64,000 bases of DNA from the NCBI GenBank assembly GCA_950097015.1, contig CATNEN010000008.1, positions 1,984,001 through 2,048,000 on the forward strand, written 5' to 3'. Under the pieces are notes generated by a model, which was not told the DNA's origin, made no database searches, and saw only the letters and a program-made list of their open reading frames with translations. Below, piece after piece: positions 41,101 to 53,500 of this stretch. The stretch's first letter is position 1. Every line of letters starts with the position of its first letter. The DNA is from Macrostomum hystrix (taxonomy: Eukaryota > Platyhelminthes > Macrostomidae). A program made the translations under genes and the position numbers.

Positions 41101-42985
41101 CAGAAGAGTAGAGATTGACAGAGAGTAGAGATTGACAGAGAGTAGAGATTGACAGAGAGTAGAGATTGACAGAGAGTAGAGATTGACAGAGAGTAGAGAT
41201 TAATAGATAGAGATGAGAGTGGTGGTTATAGAGCATTGAAGTTAGGATAATACTTGATAGTGAACAGAGAGTGGATGCAGATATATAGGTAAATGTGGAT
41301 ATAAGTGAAGCCCTGTCACACAATAAAGTCCTTCTCAGTTTCCCACGAAGGCTCTGTGTGGCTGTTCTGTTGCCACCCACGCATCTCGCAGTGCCGACAG
41401 TCTGGTGTGCCATCTTGAAATGACTCATTTAACTATAGAGTTTAGCTGCGTAACCTGCACGAGACAATCGAAGTCCACTTTGACACGTGCTGCATGGCGT
41501 CTCGAGCTGTGAAATGCAGTCCAAATATACGCGCGAGCTGCTTTTGGGAGAGATAGTACTCAAAGAAGAATGCTGCGTAGATTTGAGCATTTGTAGCAAA
41601 AGCAAAGCAAGTATCTGTGCAGGCCACAGCCTGTTTTCACACAGATATACATTTGCGGTCGATAGTGGTGGGGGTACCTATTGGCTATTGTTTGAATTGT
41701 TCCACACATGATTCCACGCATTTGCGACGCGGTAAATTTGGCTAAACGAAAAATAATTGTAGCGCACGCATTGAAAAACTAGGGTCAGTGACAGCAGTTA
41801 ACGCGTTCGCCTCTCGCACCAAGGTCCCTGAGCTCGATTCCGCGGCGAGGCCACATTTATTTGGGGCGCAGCCGCGCAGAGAAGGCTTGGGGGCTTGTCG
41901 TGCAATTTTCTCCCCCTGACGGCCAATTTCGAAGGCACAGAGAAAGTGTACACTGTCTGTCTCATCTCTCCCGTATCTCATCTCTCCTGTGACTCATCTT
42001 TCCCCTGCCTCATCTCTAGCCTGTCTCATCTCTAACCAGTTTCTTCACTCCCCTGTCTCATCTCTCCCTGTCTCATCTCTCCCCTGTCTCATCTCTCCCT
42101 GTCTCATCTCTCCCTGTCTCATCTCTCCCTGTCTCATCTCTCCCCTGTCTCATCTCTCCCCTGTCTCATCTCTCCCCTGTCTCATCTCTCCCCTGTCTCA
42201 TCTCTCCCCTGTCTCATCTCTCCCCTGTCTCATCTCTCCCCTGTCTCATCTCTCCCCTGTCTCATCTCTCCCCTGTCTCATCTCTCCCTTGTCTCATCTC
42301 TCCCCTGTCTCATCTCTCCCCTGTCTCATCTCTCCCTTGTCTCATCTCTCCCCTGTCTCATCTCTCCCTTGTCTCATCTCTCCCCTGTCTCATCTCTCCC
42401 CTGTCTCATCTCTCCACTGTCTCATCTCTCCCTTGTCTCATCTCTCCCCTGTCTCATCTCTCCCTTGTCTCATCTCTCCCCTGTCTCATCTCTCCACTGT
42501 CTCATCTCTCCCTTGTCTCATCTCTCCCCTGTCTCATCTCTCCCCTGTCTCATCTCTCCCCTGTCTCATCTCTCCCCTGTCTCATCTCTCCCCTGTCTCA
42601 TCTCTCCCCTGTCTCATCTCTCCCCTGTCTCATCTCATAATAAAGCTCAGCCTGCATAATAAATATAATAAGAAAAGTTATAAAAAAATTAATACGTATA
42701 GCAAACACAAATTTTCGCTCGTCAACATGCCACTTGTCTGTTCAAAATGCTTTGTGATTTTTTTTCTAATTTAGATCTGAAGCATTTCCGTTAGTTAAAG
42801 CTAAAGCTTACCAGAATCAGAGGAGAGAGAAACAGAAGGAGAGGTCATCCAAGGCGAAGATTTCTCTCTGGCCCTCTTTTGGTCAAAGTCGTGCCCTCGC
42901 CTCGTGGGTCGAGCCAGTGCACTCTCTTGCGCAAAAATTTTTCCCCTGTTCTTTACAACTGCCCTGGCCTGGGGACGCCTGGTGA
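38105..42985 (+). CDS. Unidentified gene with very small exons
   Basis: Proposed exons: 38105-38161, 38737-38810, 39404-39441, 39729-39770 and 42775-42985 (TGA). Each has GT-AG sites and all phases join without a stop. The product reads KVAVDASFLTIVDPRLTV, SVVKGNDSLLNPGHLGSNL, MRQLSSDFLYLKQMQQER, PQSVWGEFIRGQKGSEAF, PLVKAKAYQNQRREKQKERS and onward. About 140 aa if the A of the ATG comes from a preceding exon; 37184-37209 would fit, giving VQYYCGHYMSK across the junction. The sequence looks like conserved cytosolic protein with a basic, helical C-terminus, but I do not recognise the family. Strong acceptors (TTTTATCCTCAG, CTCTCACTCCCAG, TTTTTCTAATTTAG) support the model; the 38- and 42-nt exons are unusually small. 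AATAAA follows at 43350. The N-terminal extent is unknown. Confidence 0.55.
38165..38312 (-). mobile_element. SINE family 1 (copy g), antisense, truncated
   Basis: Antisense family-1 pieces: CTGACTTTTTCATCGTCAGG and GTGGCCTCGCCGCGGAATCG followed by AGCTCGGGGACCTTGGTGCGA. The middle is partly replaced. It starts 4 bp after the small-exon gene's donor. Confidence 0.8.
39990..41205 (+). repeat. 17/19-bp minisatellite AGAGATTGACAGAGAGT, about 68 copies
   Basis: Units alternate between 17 bp and 19 bp (an extra AG). A 539-codon minus-strand open frame repeating SLSISTLCQSLLSVNLY spans it and is an artefact. It begins 220 bp after the exon at 39770. Confidence 0.97.
41790..41962 (+). mobile_element. 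SINE family 1 (copy e), 3'-truncated
   Basis: Head with GTTAACGCGTTCGCCTCTCG and GAGCTCGATTCC, then the body to GTGTACACTGTCTG, where a tandem array takes over. Confidence 0.85.
41962..42637 (+). repeat. 15/16-bp minisatellite CTCATCTCTCCCCTGT, about 42 copies
   Basis: Starts inside the truncated SINE body. The same unit forms a second array at 52502. Long open frames repeating [10 protein letters not shown] are artefacts. Confidence 0.96.
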
Positions 42986-43009
42986 CCTTAGACTGCACGG
43001 CTGTCCCAC

Positions 43010-44039
43010 TGAGACATTGCCAAACATTTTTAGGTATTACAACTGCATAGCAACAAAATTAACGTTCAAGGCACGCTTTGGCAAAGACACTTTTGAAAAC
43101 TTTGCTTGAAATATCCTATCACGACTAAAGGCGCACTTTGTCCCTCATTAGGATTTTTACCTACCTACCGGAGTGTGACTGCCCCGTTTTTTGTTTATTT
43201 GGATCGTACATTATTTTTTAGAAAGTTTCTAATCGATTGATAAAATAGTATAGCAAAATTAAACAGACTTTACATTTCTGCTACCAGGTTTTTTTTCAAA
43301 TGGCCTATTTCTATCTATGGCTGGCATTAAAATTTCTGCTACGCTGAAAAATAAAGTAGTCTGTAGTGCAAACTGTCTACTTGAATTTCAATCTAAGTAG
43401 TATTGTGCAAATTTATTGGCAATTATGTTTTGATAACTATATATTTCACTTTGGCATTAAGCAATTGCAAATGGCAGTGCAGAGCACTCCCCTTTTTAGG
43501 AGAAAATGTATTATTCTCATTGTACGCAATTAAACCCGCTACTTTAGCATTTTAGAAACTTGAAGATAAATTGTTAATTTTATTAAAAAAGATATTTTGT
43601 TACTTCGTTAGTGTATACTATTTAAATGTTGGTATAGATTAAACAAAATTTTAAGCTCTATTTGAAAATGCGAAAATTAGAATTTCGTTAATCCAGAAAT
43701 GGCAATCTGTTGATCGCCCATCCACAGTACAGTGCCACTCAAATGAGAAGCATTAAACTCATTTATTCTATGGCTTTGCCTATGCGTTTTATAGATGCTA
43801 TCTATAGAAGTCCATGGATTATGACTGTTAATTTGTTTCGTTCTAAGTACCGGTTGTCCTTGGGGTGGCACTACACCTTTTTACACTAGGTGTATAAGCT
43901 AGTAGCTAGTAGGATATTAGCTAGTTTCATTTAGTAGAAATAAAAAAAATAGTCATTGTTTGGCTGCGTGACTATTGCTCAAAATCCTGGATATTTGTAG
44001 GCTGAAGTACGTTACGCATGTAATTTCACCTGGCTGCAA
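43010..44039. other. AT-rich intergenic/3' UTR region
   Basis: Between two convergent genes. AATAAA at 43350-43355 probably ends the plus-strand gene. Nothing else recognised. Confidence 0.45.
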
Positions 44040-46299
44040 TCAAACGGACTCATCTGCCAGGTTTCTTCGCTTGCCAATTTTTTTTCCGCCGTAGCCAACA
44101 CTGCCGTTCTCGCGCGCGCCCGCGTCGCCAAATTGTTGAACCCGATGATGAGATTGGCTGGACTGGCTCCAGTCCGAGTGGATGTTCAACTCGCAACGGA
44201 CGGAGCTGCCGCCGGTGACGCCGCCCTTGGCAGCCGCCCGTGGTACATCGCCAGCCGCCCAGTCGACCAGAGCCTCGTGTTGGTGATGCTTGCGCGGCCG
44301 TCGCGACGGAGTCATCGACGGCACCGACAGGTGCGAAGCCTCGTGCACCGTCACCACCGTTTGGGTGGTCTGCGCCAAGCTCGCATTGTCAAACTTGTTG
44401 GGGCTGGGGCTGGCGTAGGCGCCGAATTCTTCAGTTTCGGACTCATCAGATTCTTCGCTGGTCGCAGCTGAGTTCATTGAAATATAATGAGATCTTTAAT
44501 CAATTCCATCTGAATTTCTACAGTGAATGAATCTGCTTACTTGTCTGACCAAAAACAGCCATTCTCCAGTACAAAGACTGGTGAGTTTCAGTACAAATAC
44601 TGGAGAGCTCCACTACAAAGACTGAAGAGTTCCACAACAAAGACTAATGAGTTCCACTACAAAGACTGGAGAGTTCCACTACAAAGACTGGAGAGTTCCG
44701 TTACAAAGACTAACCAAAGATTAACGAGTTCCACTACAAAGACTGGAGAGTTCCGTTACAAAGACTAACCAAAGATTAACGAGTTCCACTACAAAGACTG
44801 GAGAGTTCCGTTACAAAGACTAACCAAAGATTAACGAGTTCCACTACAAAGACTGGAGAGTTCCACTACAATAACTGGAGATTTCGCTACCAATACTGTG
44901 CGGATCAAATCTAATGCAGAAGAAGAATTTACATATTTGCTTTTACTATCACAATCGCAAAACTAAAAACTCACTCTTCCTAGAAAGCGCCGGCCCCGAT
45001 GTAGTTGCGCTAGTCGCCAAATCGTACGAACTCGGACGACCGCTTCGACTAGTTGTTGGATGCTCGTCGCTAAACTCCGTCTCCGATGCGATCGACACGG
45101 ACACTTTCGGCTGCGGCTGCCGCAGGCTGGTCAAGCCTAGGTTCTCGAGCTGCTGATCGAGTATCTGCAGTGCGCGCATAAAAGCGATGTATTGTAGGCG
45201 CTTTCTTTCTTATCTATGAAGAAAGGTGTTAACACGTCAGACTCGCACCGAGGTACCTGAGCTTGATTCTGCGGCGAGGCCACATTTATTTGGGGCGCAG
45301 CCGCGCAGAGAAGGCTTGGGGGCTTGTCGTGCAATTTAACAAACCCCCGTTGATGGCCGACCCCCAAAATGTGAGGTGAAAATGTACATAATGAGAAAGT
45401 CAGGGCAGATGTACACCCCAGTGTGAGCGCGTGTTGAGAAGTCAACAGGATTGCCTGTGACCAACTGTGGCGCAATTTTTTGGTAGCCTGCAGTCTCTAA
45501 CAGTGTGTTCATTCTGAAATATTTCTAGTACGCTTCTCAAAATAATGCGCAGGGCCTGTGAATTGGTATATTCTGGAAGTTGTTTCATCGAACAGAGCGG
45601 AAAATTTTTGCCCGCGTTCAGGATTTTCATGGCGATGGGTAGAATCTTTTCGGAGAAAAAAGAAATAATGAGTATTTGAATTACTCCTGTCTTTCTGCTG
45701 TTAACGAACGTAGCTAATGGCACATAATATAAGAGTTTGTTAGTTATTTCTACCTGCAACTCATTGAAGCCACGCGACTTGGTCTTCTGCTCTCTAACAG
45801 GTGGCTCAGTGTCTCCAGTCCAGGTATTCTTGTACTCCAAGCCATTTTCGAACTTCAACACCAGCCATCGCAGTAGCCGGTCCTCGTGAATGTCCATCGT
45901 CTCCGAGTTCTCGTACATAGAAAGATCCTCGTAGCGAAACTGGGCCGGCAGGTCGCTCTCTGGCGGCGCGTGCCACGGTTGCGACGGCTTCAGCTGGCGC
46001 CAACGTTCTCGCGGATCCCAGTGCGGCCTGTAGATCTGCCGCTGCGGTCGGTGCACCTTGGGCAGCTCGGCGTCCAACGACGGATAGAGTGGATCGATGT
46101 CTGGCTTAGCCGCTGGGTCGCCAGCTGCCAAAGCTGTTTCGAGTGCTGCTGCCGACTGCTGGTGGGCCGGTTCACCCGAGGAGGCAGCTACGGCTGCGTC
46201 AGCTCTCAAGCTGGAGGTTGATGCGGTCAGGAGGTGGCCACGATTGAAGATGGTGCGCAGTGGCGTTTCAGCATAGTCCAGATGCATTGTCTCATCCAT
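44040..46299 (-). CDS. Four-exon gene, 435-aa protein of unknown family
   Basis: Minus-strand exons 46299-45754, 45645-45502, 45164-44975 and 44467-44040 (TGA) total 1,308 nt, exactly 436 codons, with every phase matching, which strongly supports the model. The N-terminus MDETMHLDYAETPLRTIFNR is followed by an Ala-rich stretch, then a likely conserved block with RYEDLSMYENSETMDIHEDR, LLRWLVLKFENGLEYKNTW. Exon 2 encodes KQLPEYTNSQALRIILRSVL, probably helical. Exon 4 opens with an acidic SEESDESETEEFGAY and is Ser/Thr/His-rich, ending near YGGKKIGKRR. I do not recognise the family; no signal peptide or membrane segment is seen, so it is probably intracellular. An acceptor-like site just upstream of the ATG (ACATCTAAG) suggests a 5' UTR exon. 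Intron 2 carries a SINE and intron 3 a minisatellite. Confidence 0.8.
44570..44885 (+). repeat. 20/56-bp composite minisatellite (intron of 435-aa gene)
   Basis: GAGTTCCACTACAAAGACTG units plus a longer unit with TTACAAAGACTAACCAAAG. Relative to the minus-strand gene it begins about 90 bp after the donor at 44974. Confidence 0.9.
45226..45440 (+). mobile_element. SINE family 1 (copy f)
   Basis: Decayed head TAACACGTCAGACTCGCACC with B box GAGCTTGATTC, then CCACATTTATTTGGGGCGCA and GTCAGGGCAGATGTACACC. It lies antisense to the 435-aa gene, 62 bp upstream of its exon 3. Confidence 0.85.
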
Positions 46300-49200
46300 A
46301 ATGGCTTGAACTGGCTTCTGCGTTGATCCTTAGATGTAAACAAATTTTAGTCACAAAAAAATTGCTCTGTTTTCTTACTTTCGGCTTCATCGCTAAAGAG
46401 TCAAAACACTTGTTGCCATAGATTTGCGTTACTACATTTTATTTGACACTTACGATCGTATTTATTGCTACCAGCGCACTTTAGAAATTTCCAAATCTAG
46501 ATCTCAATTTACTTTTCAGTCTCAATCTCAAATTAAACATTTATTGATTAACGTTTATTGGTATTTTTAATCCAAGCTTAATCTGTGGTCTTTCATGTTC
46601 ATAAAATTCTTTTTTAGAGCACAATAAAGTTTCGCAAAATACAGACGTGGTCTTCTTCTAGTGATCCGTGGGTAATGCTCGGTGCGGTTAATGTAGCATG
46701 TTCATCAAAAGCTTAAGCTTAAATAATCATCAATCTTTTATTCGAAGTTCGGTACTGTCATACTAAAACCTTACGGGAAAATTTTGTTTTGATTGTTTAA
46801 TAAGATAAAATGTTTAATGTTAGGTACTAAAATGCGTGACGCCGCAAGTAAGATTATTTGCGCTCAATCGTTTTTTTTCAGAAGGACTGTCTAACTGTGA
46901 AATGTATATTATTTAAATAATTGAAACAGTTATGACATTAAATACCAGTTTAGATTTAAATTGTTGTATTGGAAGATATCAGCCATTCTTGAAGCTGAAA
47001 AATTAGAAGTGTCAGATTACCAGTTGTTATCCAACCATAGTTGTTTACTTTACCTATGTCGATAGGAAATAAGGAATAGAAGACTCACATAATCTTCTGA
47101 GTCTGAAGTTCGACGCGACTTAAGCATAGTGCGTGACGACAAAAAAGTTAAACTAAATTGCCTTCTTTTTTACTAGCAAATCACAAACCAAATGAACTAT
47201 ATTTATCCAATGGAAAATTTGTAAATATCTTTGCAACTTAAATAATATTAATAGCGGCATTTTACGCTTTTAAGTACATTTCTTTGAATGTATAGGTTCC
47301 TTTTTCTAATTTTTTTATTGAGTATGAGTAATCAATGCGGACTAGTGTGCCTACTACTACTAGGGGTGTGGTACTGCCGAGGATAACTAAAGTTTGTACT
47401 GTGACACTTATCTTTTACTAATAATTATTGCATATTTTTAACGTAGAATCCTTTTTCTGTTGTCATTTTCTACTATTTTTGTAGTAGTAGCTTATGTTGA
47501 CTTGTTGTAAGACTACTTTCATTTAAGCAGCTAGCTGAGCTATGTAACTAGCTAACGCAAGACCCAAGCCCAAGAGTCTTAACTCTCGGGAGCAGATAAA
47601 GAACAAACATAACAAAACTATTGCAAAGGGTGTCAAAGCGGCTGCCCCAGTCGAGAAAAGGGTGTCCGAATCCCTGCACTATTTAATCCGCGATACAGAT
47701 GCCTCGCGAGAAGCAACAGCATATCCCATGAGTAGAGCATAGCTGGATGCAAAGCTTAATGGTTTTTTTATTGCTTTATATATATTTTAATTACATTCGA
47801 ACTATATTCAGATTATCCTCTCTTGTCACAAAAAGTAATATTTTTTCTAGATTTTTGCTAGCATTTAGAATACACCTTAAATAATTACATTTTTGCACTA
47901 TGAAACCCCTTCATTGCTTCAGAAATAGATTCGATAAGTGGACATAAATGAATAAATATGTTCATGAAATAGTGTCCATAATAGGCACCATTAAATTTAT
48001 AGACATGCTTTCCCTTCATTCCCACTATATGTTGTCACTTGGTTTTTGACAATAATACTTATTCATCATGGGTATACATAACACTAATGACTATATATTT
48101 GTAATTACAAAGAATCAAATATGAAATATATTTGTGATGCAAATTGAAACATTGTATTATGTATATTATATAAAGTCTTGACCCTTTTGTAAAAGCGAAA
48201 CTATAGGGTAGTTAAGCCAACTTGGCCTTAGGAATATTTTTTAGAAAAATGTTTGAAAAAATGTGGGCGTATTATAGTTATCTTATTTTCCAAAACATTT
48301 AGTATCAAATCAAATTTCAAGACCCATAGTATTAGAATCTTTATTGGAATCTTATTTAAATTTGACAATTAAACTTTCAATTTGAACATAATATAATATG
48401 TTATGGTTTTTTATAGCCAATTGAATATAAACTTCAGCAGCATTTTTTTCTTAAAAACAAAAAAAATTAAATCTGCTCAATTAAACTTGGGTTTTGCCTA
48501 TTCATACCCACTAGTATATCTAAGAATTCTATGCAAAGGGTGAGAACTATATAAATCTCTTAAATGATTCATTGATTAAAAAAGGTCCAAATCCTTTCAT
48601 TGGTACTTATTGCTTTGTAAAAAATAAATTAGTTTTTTAACAATCATAGGCCTATAAAAATGGTAGTAGGTGCCTATTAAAATATTCTTAAAAAAAACAA
48701 AACAAATCAAATGGATGGTTTCTATTTATATTGTGTAAATTGTAAGAACCCTATATCTTTTTTTGTAAATAAAACTGCTTAAGACATTGGTACCATGAAA
48801 CAGAGGTATGACTTAAAATATAGCAAACAACATTTTTATGCCTACATATAGGTTTGCACTGCTATTGGTTGTTTTCAACTTACTGTTATAAGTCAATAAA
48901 AGCCTTGGATTTTTGTATATTGTTAGTCATTTTTAAATGATTTTTTTGGTTATGAAACTTATTTGTTAGTTTTCATTAGCTGTTCCATCACATTATCTAT
49001 TTTGAGTGTCAATTGCTTGCCTTATTAGGATTTGCATAGCTAGAGCAAGGTTCTCTATTCTTGGTCTCATACTAAGCCATGCATATTTTAATTAACTTTG
49101 TTTTCAATTGCATTTAATATTTTATGTGATCTATGGTAGCATCTTTAGTCTTAATTGTATAACAAATTTAATTTACTGTTTCTTGTCTCTTTACTTTCTT

Positions 49201-50544
49201 GGGTAATAGTATAGTTTTCTGCAAATCCAAATTGGTATTGAAGCATTTGCAGCCACCACTTGGCTCGCCTGCCAGTTTCCTTCACATTTTTTTCATTTTT
49301 TATTTCTCTACTCCCTTTCTGGACATCATCCTAATCCATCAAACTTCCGCGATGCCAACCTGCCAATGCTGCTGCAACTACAAGGCTTCACTCGCTACTA
49401 GCCACCATTAAGGCAGGCTGTTTTTCTTGCAGTCAGAGAGAGGGAGAGATAGCCAGATAGATTTGGCCCTAAGTCAATTTTGTTAAGCCAGGATTTGCAC
49501 TACTAGTTAGTGCTGTGTGCAGAGATTATTCTATCACCAGCATAGAGGGAGCTACATGTTTATGCGTCTTAACTGTCTCGAACTGAAGTCAAGTGTACAG
49601 CCAAACTGATTTTGCTCTGCGTCATCCACCCAGCGCTTAATCAGACATGTGAGCCTGAGGGCAGAGTTAGGGAAATCCCTTCTAACCCTCTCCTCTCCTC
49701 CCAAACAGCTCACCCTGACTCCGTCCTAAATTCGTGGCCTTTATTTCCCCATCGGGTCCGGGCAGGCATCCTCCACCCTGCCAAAGCAAACATTCCTCCC
49801 GCAATCCTATTGCGCAGCTAAACTTCCCTAATTTTCTCTCCCCTCAACCTTTCTAGAATCTAGAACCTCGTGTGGCAGAGATACTGATTCTTTATTTTCT
49901 CCGCCTCTGCACAGCGCTTCGTCCAGCCAATAGCCGTGAAAAAGCTTTAAGCTGTAAATCCAAGTGCGGCCGAGAGAATGTGGAGAAAGAGAGTGGAGTG
50001 GCGGCGACTGCAGAATTGGCTTCCCCACCTTTTTCTATCCCTAAAAATATAATCCAGGAAGCGTTGACTCAGACACTCGCCACGGCTCCACCCTCCCTCT
50101 GTCTGCCCGCCCTCCAATTAAATCCTAAGAGTGCGTGCTAGATCCCTTTGTATTTCTCTTCTTCCCGTTTCTACCTCTACTGTCGCTTCCTCACTTCTGA
50201 AGCCGCGTTCCACCCTTCCCAAGTGTTCAGTGGTCATTTTTTCATGCCTGTCTGCCGGATTCTCTATGATTAGAACTTTGATTACTCTGGTCTAACCAAG
50301 CCTTTGTCTGATCATTTATTAATCAGCTTGCATTGTGACTAGCCAAGTAGTCTTGGTCAAAACCTTGTCCCCAACTATCGCATATGCGTTACAAAAGTCT
50401 GCATTAAAGAAATGTAAAAAAACTATAATGGTTTGAGTATCCGCTAATAACATTTTTCAGACAGAGCCCCAGGAGCCATACTCTGTCCTAGCAACTCAGA
50501 GAAAATCTTCGCATCGTGTTGTTTTTGTTGTCGCATTCGTTTGA
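46300..50544. other. Large AT-rich intergenic region
   Basis: About 4.2 kb between two divergently arranged genes. It becomes more GC-rich from about 49560 on, near the protease gene's 5' end. No exon, RNA gene or array recognised. Confidence 0.45.
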
Positions 50545-53500
50545 ATGAGTCAGCCTCAGACAGTGGCTGTTGGCATCATCGTATCTCGGGCATCTGCGAT
50601 GGCGTTGCCATTGATTATTCTGCTGCTAGCCCTGTTCTGCTGCTGCTATTGTGGTAAGTTTGCTGCGCTGCTGAAATTTGAATTCGTCCCTGTCTTTGAT
50701 TAGATACCTAATGATTAGATTTGATTAGATCCCTACTGAGTCCCGGTCTTTGATTAGATCCCTACTGAGTCCCGGTCTTTGATTAGATCCCTACTGAGTC
50801 CCGGTCTTTGATTAGATCCCTACTGAGTCCCGGTCTTTGATTAGATCCCTAATGTGTCCCGGTCTTTGATTAGATCCCTACTGAGTCCCGGTCTTTGATT
50901 AGATCCCTACTGAGTCCCGGTCTTTGATTAGATCCCTACTGAGTCCCGGTCTTTGATTAGATCCCAAATGAGTCCCGGTCTTTGATTAGATCCCTACTGA
51001 GTCCCGGTCTTTCATTAGATCCCTACTGAGTCCCAGTCTTTGATTAGATCCCAAATGAGTCCCGGTCTTTGATTAGATCCCAAATGAGTCCCGGTCTTTG
51101 ATTAGATCCCTACTGAGTCCCGGTCTTTCATTAGATCCCTACTGAGTCCCAGTCTTTGATTAGATCCCAAATGAGTCCCGGTCTTTGATTAGATCCCTAC
51201 TGAGTCCCGGTCTTTCATTAGATCCCTACTGAGTCCCAGTCTTTGATTAGATCCCTACTGAGTCCCGGTCTTTGATTAGATCCCAAATGAGTCCCGGTCT
51301 TTGATTAGATCCCTACTGAGTCCCGGTCTTTCATTAGATCCCTACTGAGTCCCAGTCTTTGATTAGATCCCAAATGAGTCCCTGTCTTTGATTAGATCCC
51401 TACTGAGTCCCGGTCTTTCATTAGATCCCTACTGAGTCCCGGTCTTTCATTAGATCCCTAATGATTAGATTTGATTAGATCGCAAATGAGTCCCTGTCTT
51501 TGATTAGATCCCTACTGAGTCCCGGTCTTTCATTAGATCCCTACTGAGTCCCGGTCTTTGATTAGATTCCAAATGAGTCCCGGTCTTTGATTAGATCCCA
51601 AATGAGTCCCGGTCTTTCATTAGATCCCAAATGAGTCCTGGTCTTTGATTAGATCCCAAATGAGTCCCGGTCTTTGATTAGATCCCTAATGAGTCCCGGT
51701 CTTTGATTAGATCCCTAATGAGTCCCGGTCTTTGATTAGATCCCTTTTGAATCCCTGTCTTTGATTAGATCCCTTTTGAATCCCTGTCTTTGATTAGATC
51801 CTTAGTGAATGCCCGCTTTCATTTTTAATTACAATCTGTCTTTAAAACACTCATGCTCCACGGAATCCTGACAGGCTAGGTTCTTATACACAGGGCTTGT
51901 TTTAAGTTTGGCATAGTCGGCAGACTGAAAGTGCTTAGATCTGTCATTAAACATTGCACAGTATAAAATAGTAGCTATGCAAATTTTGCCAGTAAAAGAC
52001 AGGTTAACAATGTTTGGCAAGCATTCGCTAGCTAAACATTGTGAATGATTAAACAGTAAGACATTCTCTCGTCAATTATTAGTCTGTCTCACCAGCTTTA
52101 GCTGTGCTATTTCTATGTGAGGTCTTTTTAGTATTATCTTGTTTTTGAGCAGATTATTTTCATTTAAAGAATAAAACTTTGTCGCCGCCATTTAATGTAG
52201 TTTTAATTTGATTTCTAAACTAATTTACTTTGTAGATAAGATAGTAAGAGTAACTCTGAAAAAAATTAATTGAACCTTAATATAGCTGTTAATTCATCAG
52301 TGTAATCATTTATCTCTCCATTTCTCTATCCATCAAACAGTCTGTTAAATCTATCCATTCATCTATAAACCGATCTACGAATTTACCTAAGTATCCATAG
52401 CTCTATTAATCTATTGCATGGGTCGGCAAACTCCGGCCCGCGGGCCAGTTACGGCCCTCGAAGCTCCCAAATCCGGCCCGTCGCCCCTTCCAACACCTAC
52501 AGTATCCTGTCTCATCTCTCCCCTGTCTCGTCTCTCCCCTGTCTCATCTCTCCCCTGTCTCGTCTCTCCCCTGTCTCATCTCTCCCCTGTCTCATCTCTC
52601 CCCTGTCTCATCTCTCCCCTGTCTCATCTCTCCCCTGTCTCATCTCTCCCCTGTCTCATCTCTCCCCTGTCTCATCTCTCCCCTGTCTCATCCATTCCAT
52701 GTCTCATCTCTCCCCTGTCTTATCTCTCCTCTGTCTCATCTCTTCCCTGTCTCATCTCTCCCTTATCTCACCTCTCCTCTGTCTCATGGATAATCCGTCA
52801 AAGTTTCGCTCATTCATTGTCGATGAGCTATGTCATTCAGTCTCTCTCTGTTATTTCTAGAGCTGCCGCCGCAGTCAGCAGTGGGCGGTCCTACTGGCAA
52901 CGGAAGTTCGCCAGCTCCACTGCCCCAGGAGACCTTCCACTTCGAGTGCCGCCGATGGCCACTCTGCGTCAGCAAAGTCAGCTCCACCAAGGCCGATGCC
53001 GATGTCACCAGCGCCCTGCTAGACGACAGGAATGTACAGCGAGTCAGTCACAGACTGTTCACCCTGTCCTACGCCATCTGCCGCACCCCCACTGGCAACA
53101 CCATGCTCGAGCGATGCGTCAGGAACTCGCCTTATGTGAGTCTGTCTGTCAGTTCTGCGTGTTTGTCTGTCAGTTCTGCGTGTTTGTCTGTCAGTTCTGC
53201 GTGTTTGTCTGCCAGTTCTGTGTGTTTGTCTGCCAGTTCTGTGTGTTTGTCTGCCAGTTCTGTGTGTTTGTCTGCCAGTTCTGTGTGTTTTTCTGCCAGT
53301 TCTGTCTGTCTGTCAGTTCTGTCTGTCTGTCAGTTCTGTCTGTCTGTCAGTTCTGTCTGTCTGTCAGTTCTGTCTGTCTGTCAGTTCCGTCTGTCTGTCA
53401 GTTCCATTTGTCTGTCAGTTCTGGGTGTATCCTAACTATATTTATCGGCTCTTTCTGTCTTTCTGCCTGCCAGTCTATCTGTCAGTGCTGCTCTGTTAAG

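Noticed and set aside
39809-41428. 539-codon minus-strand open frame rich in Ser/Leu/Gln/Tyr
   Set aside because: It is the 17/19-bp minisatellite read as protein; the repeat lacks stops, and the flanks show no coding features.
42801-42998. Minus-strand exon with a GTAAGC donor
   Set aside because: It is the reverse strand of a better-supported plus-strand exon (42775-42985) that keeps phase with four upstream exons.
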